Assembly (NCBI GenBank): GCA_958510875.1
Contig: OY294069.1
Location: 164,919,111 to 164,983,110 of the forward strand
Length of the DNA stretch: 64,000 nucleotides
Origin: Endomychus coccineus
Taxonomy: Eukaryota > Arthropoda > Insecta > Coleoptera > Endomychidae
Direction of reading: 5' to 3'
Positions 1 through 12,400 of the stretch are shown here, in pieces. The notes beneath the pieces are model-generated. The model did not search any database and was not told the DNA's origin. It saw only the letters and a program-made list of their open reading frames with translations. How positions within the stretch are numbered: the stretch's first letter is position 1; every line of letters begins with the position of its first letter. The position numbers were made by a program, and so were the translations under genes.

Positions 1-2794
1 TTACTTTTAATTGTATTTACGTGTTTCATTATCATTTAATTGATGATTCGATAACAATGTATGTGGGACCGGCTTTTATGTACCTAGTGCCTATTAAAGT
101 GAATAATAATAAATTGTAGAATGGATCTGGTCATGTTCAATAACTCTTATACATTTGTATAATGTGCCGGATGAAAACATTCCATTACTTATTTTCGTAA
201 ATCGGGAAAATTTTCACATTCGGCATACTTTGTTGATGTCTTATTGTGAGTACTGTTGAAGGTCGATGTTTATAACTGAACATACTATTTATAATTCGAC
301 CTTATTGAAATGGTTTTATTTACTTAGGTGCATTTAATTCAAGAATTAAACCACTGTGACAATTCTGTGATATTTTCGACCAGACTTGGATATTTATAAA
401 GGTAAGGATGATTTCTTTTGATTACTATACGGTTTAAGGTATCTAAGATAAACAAATGATATATTTTCGAGATATAAATCCTAGGGTAATAAACTTTGCT
501 GTTCCATTATAGGATGATAACAGATTGCTGCAAACAGAAGAATACATTATTAAATTATTATATTTATTCTTGTGGCTTCGTAGCATTTAAATAATCGACA
601 ATCGCGAGTTCGGGTTCACTTTTCTTCTTGAATTGATAAACTCATCGTCGATCATTGTTAAAAACGGCTGAATTCGTAGAAAAGTAGAACAAAATAAATC
701 TATTCATTCCATGTTCAATTTGTGTTCAAGTGCAATTTTTAAAACCTTGCTTAAAACATGTTGAATGTTGAATAAATTACATGACCTACTACTACATTTG
801 AAATTTCTTCAAATTTTGTTATTTAAATACCTAAAACTTAGTCTGAAACTAAAACGCCACCTAAATATATAAATTATTAGAAATTGTCCAATGAATATAA
901 AGATATTCATTCATCATTCAACCATTATTTCATCATTTTATAACATAAATGTCCATACGTGGATGTGGTTATTAGGACCAGTTAGAACCTCGTTATCACA
1001 TATTCACCTCCTCGATATGTACATGGAAATTCTAATATAATATAGTTAAGATTATAATTCTTAGAGTTTCGGTATTTACCTTAATTCACATTGAATAGTA
1101 AAATATATCAATTATTTCACCATACATTGACAGATTTTGATTATTGAGGAATTGGAAATTTCTTTTTGTCATTCTAATTAAACTACTTAGACTGAAACTT
1201 GAAATTTTGGAACATGTCAATATCAATATGTGCTCAAAATACGTCAAACACTTGAAATTTTGAAACTTCCGAGGAATATTCCCTGTGTAATCTGTAACTT
1301 CTCCATTTGTTTCAATTTAAGTCATGACTATTCGAGTAATACCTAAAATAATTGATGTATATTTGACAGAAACGTATCTGTACTTTTAAATATTATAATT
1401 TCGAAATAAATTTCCTCGTTTTAATCATTTGATTACCACTTATTTCCGTCTTGATGTCAACCATGTTTATTCATAACTTGTTAAAGAGAAAGTAGTAATT
1501 ACTCTACTTGAATAGGTACCTAACTACATATTTTATAGAGACTTAGCGAGTGCTTAATGATAATTTCTGCACCGATTATGCTTTCTCTCAAATAGTCAAA
1601 TCACCATTTCCTTCCCCGATGTAGTTACTCGTAGTTGAAACGCAAACTTTATTAGATCATTTCATAATAATTTAACGGGAACGTATTTAACCTTTGGCAA
1701 TCAATGTTTTTACGTTATCATTCCTTTGAAATAATATTGTTGTAACCTTGCATTTGATGTAGAGAAACGGCATTCTGAACAAGAATTTCGATAAACTAGT
1801 TTTAAGTTTGCATATTTTCATCAGGATGAGATTATTATTTAATTGGATATAAAGGTCAATTTCTAAAAATAAATGAATTATTTTTCAAAATGTTAGATAA
1901 TTGGTATTATATCGTGACCATTTAATTTAAATGAATGGATTATGGATTAATCGAATATTAAATCATCCGTTCCAAACCAATAGACCTATATTCGTTCAAA
2001 TCCATCTGACAGCCTATGAGTGTTTCGCAATATCGCTTCAGAGACGGATTTTAGTTGCTAGTGTATTTTGTGATTGTGAGTTTTTGAAAATGCATGTAAT
2101 CATGTTTTGTTTGAATACTTTTCTGGTATTATGAATGTCAAGTTTATTTTATTTTCGATTCTTCATGTCATAAGGTGTTTGTTTTCTTTTAAATGTGTGT
2201 TGTTTATAGTCAATACTAGTGATGGACGTGATTCGAATTAAAAATCGGTTTTCATCCGATTATTGAAATAACCTGTGGAATGGGAATACCATGTTCTGTA
2301 ATTCGAATGATTCATGTAACTTTAATGAAAAATAACAAATAAATTTTGCTGGAATTTCTAGAAATTAATAACTATATGTAGGGTATTATCCCTCAATAAT
2401 AATATGAATATGATGAGTAACTACTTCTTTATTCTTCTATACAAAAACGTACCACGACACACTAGACACTAACGAACAGTCTCTTTCCCGCTACTATCTT
2501 CTCTCCTTTCTCCCTCTGTCCTCAACCACAGAGCACAGACTCTGCGTAACCGTCACAGACCCTAACGTACGGTCACAGACCCTAACATACGGTCACAGAC
2601 GGACACTACATATAAAAACTCTGATATGCTAATGAATGATGAACATTTAATACTTAATAATTCTCCTTTGTTAAATTTGTATAATAATTGGAAGTTCTTG
2701 GCTACCAGGTTACTGTTTAATCCCCAGATGGGTTAAACCATAACTAGGTAAATTCCACTAACCATCGATGTTAAGATATTCAATAAACTATAAA
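1..2794. other. AT-rich stretch with no gene recognised
   Basis: I see no exon, transposase or long open frame that I can support here. The 5' untranslated exon of the SLC10-like gene may lie somewhere in this stretch, because that gene's first coding exon starts directly at a splice acceptor at 6468. The only local structure is a short 20-bp tandem repeat at 2551-2600. Confidence 0.5.
2551..2600. repeat. 20-bp tandem repeat, 2.5 copies
   Basis: The unit reads approximately CGTCACAGACCCTAACGTAC and is repeated in register at 2551, 2571 and 2591, with single-base changes. It is GC-richer than its surroundings. No function is evident. Confidence 0.8.
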
Positions 2795-3555
2795 AGCGTT
2801 CACACTATTGATAATAAATAATCACCCTTATCCACTAAAAATACTATTAACTATAACAACGTCAGCAAATTGCGTTGGACAATAGTTACCACAAATCTTT
2901 GATCAATAATTTAATTTCTAAACAAAAAAGGAAATTGGAACGTAGCCTCCTAACCAAATTAGAGCAATTACCTTCAAATACTTCAATAAAATTCAAAAGA
3001 TCTTGAGTAATTGATAAATTCCAGTTTGTTTTCTACATTTGCAATACAACCAGTTTATAGATGTAAGAACAAGCTAAAACACCGTTTGATAAATTTTCCG
3101 ATTTCGACAAATCCGGAATTTACAAAATCAACTGTGAGTCGTGTTCAAAATGCTATGTGGGTCAAACTAGAAGGAATATTTTAAGTCGTTATAAGGGACA
3201 TTTTGCCCATATAAAGAAAAATAATGGTGAAAAATCAGAGGTAGCCGAACATATTTTGAATACAGGTCACACCATTACTTAACAAAGTTTATCGCTTTTA
3301 AAGCACAGTACAGACAAATATCAAGGTAATTTAGAAGGTATGAAAATGTATAAACGAAAAAGCAATTTATTCAATTTTTCTCCAACTGAGGTTAACCCAT
3401 TGTTTACATTATTATCCCCAAATAGTATTCAAACAGTCACATTTTGATTTATAATTTAGTCTACTCTGATGATGACTACTTGGTAGCCGAAAGGTCGTCA
3501 GTACTTTAATAGTTTTTTCAGTGGATAAGGGTGATTATTTATCAATAATATATGA
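2795..3555 (+). mobile_element. Penelope-like retroelement fragment with GIY-YIG endonuclease domain
   Basis: Between about 3094 and 3282 the + strand translates as a GIY-YIG nuclease start: a GIYKINC segment, then CYVGQTRR about 10 residues later, then SRYKGH and an AEHILNTGHT segment. This is the C-terminal endonuclease of Penelope-like elements. A stop codon interrupts it after HTIT, and the frame then continues to about 3445. The reverse-transcriptase part is missing. The 3' tail (3508-3555, containing GTGGATAAGGGTGATTATTTATC) is found inverted at about 2808-2838, so the fragment is bracketed by inverted copies of its own tail, a known feature of Penelope insertions. A related tail remnant lies at about 40405-40460. 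The element is dead. Confidence 0.75.
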
Positions 3556-4687
3556 TTTGTTTCGACCCAGTGGGAGTGGGGGAGTCGGTTTCAGATGTGT
3601 GTCCGTTTTTTTGCTCGATGTAACGAAATAATCGGTTGTTAAATAATTCGATTTTTCATCTATTATTAGAATCATGCATAACCTGATAAATCGATCAAGC
3701 CAATACCCATTCGGTACATCCTGGCGAATATTATAGTGCACATGTCCTTTACTCCCAATTTGGTTTGGCTTTGAACAAACTGTAGTAATAAAATTATACA
3801 ATCCTTTAAACAGAGTCGACCAATAATAACTTCGCTACAAAATATTCAGAAGTTATTGGCAAGGGGAATAAAAGCAGTGGCGTACCAATTTTTTTAATTT
3901 TCCTCCCAAAACTGTGCATTGTCATGAAAAGTCCCTACTAGCAAGATATCTGGGGATTCACTGACATGCAACCTTTCCCCCCCCCCTTCCGTAACCAAGC
4001 GCTCACTTCTTCCTGCGATACTGTGGAGCAGGTATTTTGTTCAAATGAGATCTACAACTTGTCCAATAGCTGACACACATTGAAACCTTCAACGTATTGG
4101 ACGTTTACTGACGCGTTTGCATGTGAATATAATATCGACATTCACAAATTACAACATAATCGACGGGTACTAGTTGCGTGAACGAAAGTTATCATTTGAC
4201 AGTTTGAATAATTTACGCTTTCAAGGAAACAATGTTGAAATTTTCACTCATTGATAAATAATATCAACCTTATATAGAAAAGGATCCTAAAAAGTACAAA
4301 CGTATTGACGAATCTAAAAATAATAAAATGAAGCCAACTGAACTATAGGTAGAAAGTGTTTCGTGTTAAACATGATTGTGTCAAGGCATTCATTCAAAAG
4401 TGATTTCATATCGCATAATGCAAACGTAAATATTTATTGTTGCCTTATTTGAATTATAAGAGTAAACAATTAATTGTTATTCTTATTTGACGTTACTACT
4501 CGCTAGTATTCCGTAATGCAATAATCACAGTGTTTGACTTGTTTATTACTAAATGTATTAGTTTTTGCGAAAATTCAGAGGTTATGATTATATTTTATTA
4601 GGAAAATCCAAAGTCCTATAAGCATACGACTAAATACAGATCAGCTCGAGAATAAAAATTATTGAATCCTTGTTGATGATCTTCCTA
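3556..4687. other. Intergenic sequence, nothing recognised
   Basis: I see no supported gene, RNA or repeat in this interval. A run of C residues near 3968-3980 is the only compositional oddity. Confidence 0.5.
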
Positions 4688-6140
4688 AATAATAATAATA
4701 ATAACATTTATTCACTTCATTTCCAATAAAGATATAAATATAGACATAAATTGTGACTAGATATCAGGTATTTCAAAAATGGTCGATTAACTTAATTGTG
4801 CCATGTTTAGGTTCACATTAGCCAATGGCTAGACTGTGCTCCTAAACGTGAAAACTTTGGCCATTCTATGATTAAAATAATATAAAGTTGATTATTAATA
4901 AAATATTAAAAAATTTAAATTGAAATCTAAATTTAAATTTAAATTTAAAAACAGTTTAAAGGTAATACATACATTAATAACTAATACAAGAAATTTTTAA
5001 AATTATATGATTAAAATATTGTAAATATATTCAATATGCTGTATATAATATAAAGTTAGCTATAAATAATATTAAAAATACTGTTAAGTGATACATATAT
5101 TTTTCTTCTCATATAAAGATACGTGCACATACACATATATCCAGATATAAGCATTATACACATCTACTACATGTGCGTGTTCATGTATGATAGTATTTTG
5201 ATAATTGATGTTAGGAGCCAATACGTTAATTTGTTTTTGAAATTTTGGATGTAAATTTCCATTTTTAAGTTTATTGGTAAGTGATTGTATAAATTCTGTC
5301 CCACATACATGAAACAACGCTGTCCAATAAACTTTGAAACTAAGAATAATTACATTTACATTTTCTCGAAATCTGGAATAGGTATGTGTTGTATTCATGT
5401 TTATCAGATTATTTTTTACTAAATAGAGTGTGGCAGTTTTGTAGAATAGTTGTCTGATATTCAGTAATTTCGAATTTTGGAAAAGCAAGTTAGATGACAA
5501 TTGTTGGTTAAGATTTAATGATTGATCATTTTGATGATTTTTTTATGTGCTATTTCTAAAGGTTTTATATTATTAGAATATGCGCACACCATGCGATTAT
5601 GCCATAATTTAGGACTGATTGGACCAAACAGAAATGAATGATTTTAAGATTTTCATCTAGTATGTGGGTCATTTGTGTGAATAAATACAATAACGATCTT
5701 AATTTTTTGGTTAATTTCTGAATTTGAAGATCCCATTTTAAGTTATTATCAATAATGATGCCTAGGTATTTTGTGCTGGTTGTAGTCTGAATCTGATATG
5801 TATGATTTCTAAAAGGTAGATAGACAGTTTTATTTATATTGATGGTGAGAAGAAGAGATATTCAAAACCACATCGCAAATTATCTAATCAAATCAACATT
5901 TATGGCGTTTTCTTTTGTCAATATTATGTCAGCGAACTGCATGAATGTTTCTTTCCTTGGACGCTGGTGCTCCTCACCACCCATTCCATTTGTCTGAATT
6001 GCAGCATCCACCACGACCCACTCAGTAACTGATCTATTCAGGTTCTTTACCGATTGGCTGTTGTACTTTTTGGGTGATAGCTTAAGCACAACTATTGCTT
6101 TTGCTTGTTTTTCACAATCTAATGCCTCACGTACTGACAA
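4688..6140 (-). mobile_element. 3' half of a decayed non-LTR retrotransposon (LINE, CR1/jockey-like)
   Basis: The - strand carries the end of a reverse transcriptase. Around 5850-5560 it encodes a TKYLGIIIDNNLKWDLQI segment, the conserved YLG-x3-D-x2-L-W region after the catalytic palm, then an IHFCLVQSVLNYGIIAW segment. From 5500 to 5085 it encodes the typical C-terminal tail (LFYKTATLYLVKNN, THTYSRFRENVN). Frameshifts and stops separate the blocks. A short FADIILTKENAINVDLIR segment near 5935-5880 resembles the upstream palm region. The frame from 6140 to about 5940 beside it is not recognisable and may be chimeric. The AAT-rich run at 4688-4706 sits where a LINE 3' tail microsatellite would be. 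Confidence 0.7.
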
Positions 6141-6467
6141 CAGAATGTGTTCTCGGTTCTCGGCATTCCCATTCCAGTCTCGATGTCGATGGCTTCAGTG
6201 ACGCCCGGCTGTCTGCATATTCTGTACCGTGCAAATTACACACGTTGTGTTGTGTTCTCGTGCATTTTGAATAATATTGATATCAGCCACCACAAGACAT
6301 CCTCTCAAGTCGATCAAAAATCAACGAATCCTCATTATGTTATCATCAGGAAATGATAACTTGCCACCATGTATAGAGACTACACTTTAGAATGAACATT
6401 TTAGATTTAGATATTTTTGCATGAGTAGATGTTGGTCATATATATAATATTTTATTTTCCATTGCAG
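6141..6467. other. Sequence upstream of the first SLC10 coding exon
   Basis: No gene is recognised. The stretch ends in a good 3' splice site (pyrimidine-rich run, then TTGCAG at 6462-6467) directly abutting the ATG of the transporter. An upstream non-coding exon is therefore expected, but its position cannot be read. Confidence 0.4.
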
Positions 6468-9400
6468 ATGTATTCGACATCTGGGGTACTTCAAATATCT
6501 GTAGTAAATATAGCATTACTTCTGATATGTCATTCGGCTGTTATACAGTCGTTGATGATATCTTACGAACCTAATAATGCTACTGTGGACATGGAAGCTA
6601 CCCAAACTGTGAATTACACCATATTCGGAGGTAAGTTGACATACTACAGTTACATCCTAAGGTTATCCAATTAACCAAAGAAGGGGTCATATTTTTTTCA
6701 TTTTCCGATAGCACTTCTCTTTCGTTTTTAAGATATTTAATTACAATTCGCATTTGGGTCAACCTTTCATTTATTTTTTATATGTGACGTTTCTATACCT
6801 ATAGACTGGGCCAACAAAAACGAAACCGACCAATACTTATTCAGTATTTTTTTTGTTCTTTACAACTATTGTATTCCTTCACTCTAGGACTGAACCCTCA
6901 AAATCTTGAATACAATGGTAAGTCTAGTTATACTTTATCTGAACGGTCTTGCTGTTTTGGAATAAAATAAAGTAAAATAATTTTCTGGGGAACTGGGATA
7001 ACGCTGTTTTCAGTTTTACTGAATAATTTTCACCATTTATGGCGTTGTTAATTCATCAACACTCCTTTGACATAATCCTAGGGAGCCTGGCATAAATCTT
7101 GCTCTTCAAATCAAATGTCTCCATTGAAAAAATATTGTTGTCACATCAGGGGACCAGCCTAGCCATTCCGACCTCTAGTTGCAATCCATATAGGAATATT
7201 ATATTCCAGTTTAACAAGAAAAATACATTTTAGTAGAAGGCGAAAGCCGAAACTTGTGATTCATTAAGATGATAAATTAAAAGTTGCTGAAAGAAAAGTA
7301 TATATATTTCACAATATCGTAAATAATGTTGTGCTTTTTCTATTGAATTAATTGAAGAATTATTTATGATCCGATTTGGAGTAAAACAGAGGGAGCCCGT
7401 TATATTTATAATCAAAGCGTGTCTTGTCTATCCAATAATATTTTTATACTGTACATAAACGATTGATTGTTTTAAAATGAGTGGCAAAATAGGTGAATTA
7501 GTTACAATACATTACGAACAATAGAAACTAATTGCATTCCAATTTATCAATGTCAAGGTCAAGCTATTATAGACTTTAATGAATACCTAGTATTCGAATT
7601 AGCGTAGTTTTGAATCCTTCATACATTTTGGTGCAAGCTGTCCCTAATTTCCGTTAAAATGATTATAAGTGGTGATCCCAAAGAATATAAAATAAAATTC
7701 TGGTAATAGCATTGATTAAACTGTCAGATTACATATTTTTCATGCTTATCAAGGTCCCGAAGGTCATAGTTAAGTTAAATAGTCGTATTTATAGGAATAA
7801 TGTTAGATTCGACAAATATTGTTAATAGCATACAGATGGGACTTTTCGCGTTAACAAAAGCCCCACTTGTGTAGATAGATAGATAGAAAATGGTGCTTAC
7901 TTTTAGAATCAATAAAATATTGGCCAGAAGCTTTATCCTTAACACGGCAGTATTATTCTTAACAAATATCCGTATTAGTAGTGTCATCTATAGTATAATA
8001 TCAAAACCAAGTTAGTCGGCTTAGTACAGTCATTTAAAGATTTTATTTCGGAATATCTTTGTACAGTTGTACTTTGTCTGAAACTTGTTGCAAAATGTTT
8101 TTTATGTCATAAAACTCATTGGTCACCCAGTCTCACTATGAGAAATTGGCACAACAATTGTTTTATTAACAAATTGACCGTTTATAAACAATATGAATTA
8201 ACAAATTTTCCAGATCCCAAAAAAATTGTTATTTTGAGACAGAAATATCCACTAGGGGGTTTTCGGGGTCTCTAATTACGATTCCGAAGTCAAAAATAAC
8301 AAAATTATTCATCATACCTGGAAATTGGGCAATTGGCACTGGAAGTTTATGATATTTAACGTAAATTATACCTTTTTCTTGCAAAAAATGGACCCAATTG
8401 TTTTTTGAGCTAGCAATCACCATACCGAATGAATGTAACGACGAACTGTAAATGCAATTGGCCAATTTCCAGGTGATGATGAATTATTCTGTTATTTTTG
8501 ACTTCGCAATCGTAATAAGAGACCCCAAAAACCCCCGAGTGGGTATTTCTGTCTCAAAATAACAATTTTTTGGGATCTGGAAATTTGGTAATTTAAATTG
8601 TTTATTAAAGGTCAATTTGTTGATAGAACAATTGTTGTGCCAATTTCCCATGGTGAGACTGGGCGACCAATGATTCTTAGGACATCAAAAACATTTTGCA
8701 ACAGTTTCAGACAAAGATCAACTGTACAAAGATATTCCAATAGTTGCCGTTTTCTCGTCTAAAAAGACTGTACTAGTTCAGCTTTTAGGGAAAATTAATA
8801 AATTGAAACAGGTTTCTTCCTCTTGTATACAGATTTTCTCATTTGATTACAGACCCAGTTGGATTTGAAAGAGAGACATTTCTACGGATATACTCACAGG
8901 ATGAACTTGTTGTTACCGGTCTCGCAGACGTGCCCTTTGAAATTATTAGTCTTCCAATTACAGGAAGTTTTAACTTGACTGGTGTTTTTTTAGGTAAGTG
9001 TTTAGATTATCAGCAGTATAGATGTACCTTGAATATGGAAAAATTGCAGGTCAAACATTGATATCCTGTAAAGGATTGAAGACGAATCGAAGTGTTGAAG
9101 GTGATATGGAAATAATAGTTATAAGAAAAAAAAGACTGGTCGACAACTTGTTCATAATATCCGTAGCCAGTTTATTCAGTCTTTTATATATTAATTTCGG
9201 GTGTATTTTAAATTGGGAGGAATTGAAGAGGAACGTCAGGAGGCCCATAGGTCCTGCTATTGGAATCACAGCGCATTTTTTCGCAATGCCTCTGGTACAT
9301 AGATTTTTTACTTTTATCTAATACCAAAGATTTGGCATGAAAACTTCCTTCTTGCAACGGTTGTCATTTTGGGTCATAATGATGATACTACTATTTATTT

Positions 9401-12400
9401 CAGCTCATATAACAATGAATTATTTCAATACAATTGATTCAAGCAATTTAATAAATTTGCCAATGAAATGATGTATCTCTGAAATATGAACAATGAAATA
9501 ATTAAAACCATTTAATGAAAATCTGCATGAACGCATGAACCGTTTCCATTAACCGAAAAGAATGTTCTTAAATGTATGTTTTCAGATAAGCTTTGCCCTT
9601 GGTAAATTATTATTTCCTGATAATCCGTATCTACAATTGGGAATGTTTTTTACTGGAGTGTCGCCCGCTGGAGGGGCTTCCAATGTATGGACTTTGTTGT
9701 TAGGTGGCAATGTAGACTTATCGATAACTATGACTACCGTTAGCACGTTAGGTGCATTTGCTATGATGCCTTTATGGATTTTCACCCTTGGCAAGGTGAT
9801 ATTCGACCATGCAAAATTAGGGGTACCTTATGATCTCATAGCAGGGTCTGCTATAGGTCTCGTTGTGCCTCTATGCATTGGTATTTTGATAGCGAAATAC
9901 TACCCAAAGATTGCCGATTTTCTGAGAAGGATATTGAAAGGCCTATCCGCTGGGCTTATCCTTTTCATCGTCATCTTTGCAATCATAACAAATCTATATT
10001 TGTTCCAACTTATTTCATGGCGGGTAAGTAAATTTTATTTTCCTTTGTTTATACATACATACATCATAATAACTATAGTGAGGTTGAACCAAGTCAAGTA
10101 TTAAACTGCAATTAAAAGGTAGATGAGCTGGCCCGGGAGGAATTGCGAGAAAGGATCATTGAATGCAAAATCAAGAGCCTTAATGTCATTGTCGAAGCGC
10201 TCAAGCAACAACGGGGTAAACCCCAGGTTATACAGGCCGAGGAAGGGATGCACCCAACCTGTCCTAAAATATCCGAATGTTACTTTAGACAGTCTCGGAA
10301 GAACCTACTTACAGGAATCACTGGAAGACAGATGAGCTGGCCCTGGACTAATTGCGAGAAAGGACCTTTGACTGCAAAAGCAAGTAAAAGCCTTATTGTC
10401 ATTCTCGAAGCGCTCAAGCAACAATGGGGTAAACCCCAGATTATACAGGGCAAGAAAGGCATGAACGCAACCTGTCCAAAAACAGCCGGATGTTACTTGA
10501 GACAGTCTCGGAAGAACCTACTTACAGGAATCAGTACGGACGGCAGATGAGCAGGCCCGGAAGGAATTGCGAGAAAGGTTCATTGACTACAAAAGCAAGT
10601 AAAAGCCTTAATGTCATTCTCAAAGCGCTCGAGCAACCGGCCGAGAAAGTCATGAACGTAACCTATCCAAAAATAGCCGAATGTTACTTGAGACAGTCTC
10701 GGAAGAACCTACTAACAGGAATCACTATGGAAGACAGATGAACTGGCTGGCCCTGGAGGAATTGCGAGAAAGGATCATTGACTGCAAAATCAAGTGAAAG
10801 GCTTAATGTCATTCTCGAAGCGCTCAAGCAACAACGGGGTAAATCCCAGGTTATACAGGCCGAGAAAGGCATGCACCCAACCTGTCCAAAAATATCCGAA
10901 TGTTACTTCAGACAGTCGCGGAAGAACCTATTTACAGGAATCACTGGAAGGCAGATGAGCTGGCCCTGGAGGAATTGCGAGAAAGGATCATTGACTGCAA
11001 AATCAAGTGAAAGCCTTAATGTCATTCTCGAAGCGCTCAAGCAACAACGGGGTAAACCCCAGGTTATACAGGCCGAGGAAGGGATGCACCCAACCTGTCC
11101 AAAAATATCCGAATGTTACTTCAGACAGTCGCGGAAGAACCTATTTACAGGAATCACTGGAAGGCAGATGAGCTGGCCCTGGAGGAATTGCGAGAAAGGA
11201 TCATTGACTGCAAAATCAAGTGAAAGCCTTAATGTCATTCTCGAAGCGCTCAAGCAACAACGGGGTAAACCCCAGGTTATACAGGCCGAGAAAGGCATGC
11301 ACCCAACCTGTCCAAAAATAGCCGAATGTTACTTGAGACAGTCTCGGAAGAACCTACTAACAGGAATCACTATGGAAGGCAGATGAGCTGGCCCTGGAGG
11401 AATTGCGAGAAAGGATCATTGACTGCAAAATCAAGTAAAATCCTTAATGTCATTGCGCTCAAGCAACAATGGGGTGAACCCCAGGTGTACAGGCCGAGAA
11501 GGCATGAACGCAACTTTTCCAAAAACAGCCGAATGCTACTTAAGACGGTTTCGAAAGAACCTACTTACAGGAATCACTACGGAATACTGATGTCGACTAA
11601 GAAAACGCATGCACACTATGGTGGCTGGATAGCTAAACATACCTGAGGGCTGTTCCCATATGGAATGGTATAATGGTCCTATTGAGGACTAAGTATCAAA
11701 CGGTTACAGTACGTTATAACTTGCTGTTATCTTTTAATAATGACAGTTCTACTGTTTAAACTGTCACTATCAAAAGATAACAGAAAGTTATCTTTCTTAC
11801 TCGTTTGATGACAGTTTAATTATTGCAGTTACGTTTTGTAACAAAAATTGGTGGTATTACACATAGTTAAACAGTGTTCTTTTTATTTGAATTTACCACT
11901 TAGACTATTTCCCTCTGCTCTTTTCGTCGTGTAATGTATACCTTTGATCATTGGCGTAGCGAGGGGGGCAGAGGATCCAGGGGGACGCCAAATTTGGAAA
12001 TGTCTAAGTTTGTTTCTGTCGGAAAAAAATTTCACGGAAAAGAAATTTACGATAGAAATTTAGGGCGCACAGCTGTCTGAACAGCAGGATAACATTCTTC
12101 CCGTAACTTCATGCAGCTAATCAAGAGGCATCTATTCATCACTTTCTTCGGCACTATAGAGGCTTTGTACGTGTTCTTCTCTCAGTCAACTATACGGTGG
12201 GACTTGCTGAAAAGTGCAGCGAAGAGTACAGTGAAACAGGAATCTCAAACCAGATGGAGTGCTAGGTATGACGCTGTCAGTGTCGTCTTTGAACATCTGG
12301 ATTCTATTTTGGATCTGCTTGCTTTGGAAGCTTTGCACACAGAATGCTGACGTTCGACTTTCTCAGCCTTCTCTACTTTTGGGACCAAGTTTTGCGGAGA

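Noticed and set aside
5940..6140. - strand frame with REALDCEKQAKAIVVLKLSP as a gene
   Set aside because: It runs directly into LINE reverse-transcriptase sequence and shows no start context or recognised family. Treated as part of the relic or a chimeric flank.
10280..11298. Repeated 60-codon - strand frames (MPFSACITWGLPRC...)
   Set aside because: They recur once per 213-bp unit and are the antisense shadow of the tandem repeat.
10130..11600. Tandem array as a CRISPR or VNTR-coded protein gene
   Set aside because: Units are adjacent without unique spacers, the organism is eukaryotic, and the array lies wholly within an intron, with indels in the outer units.
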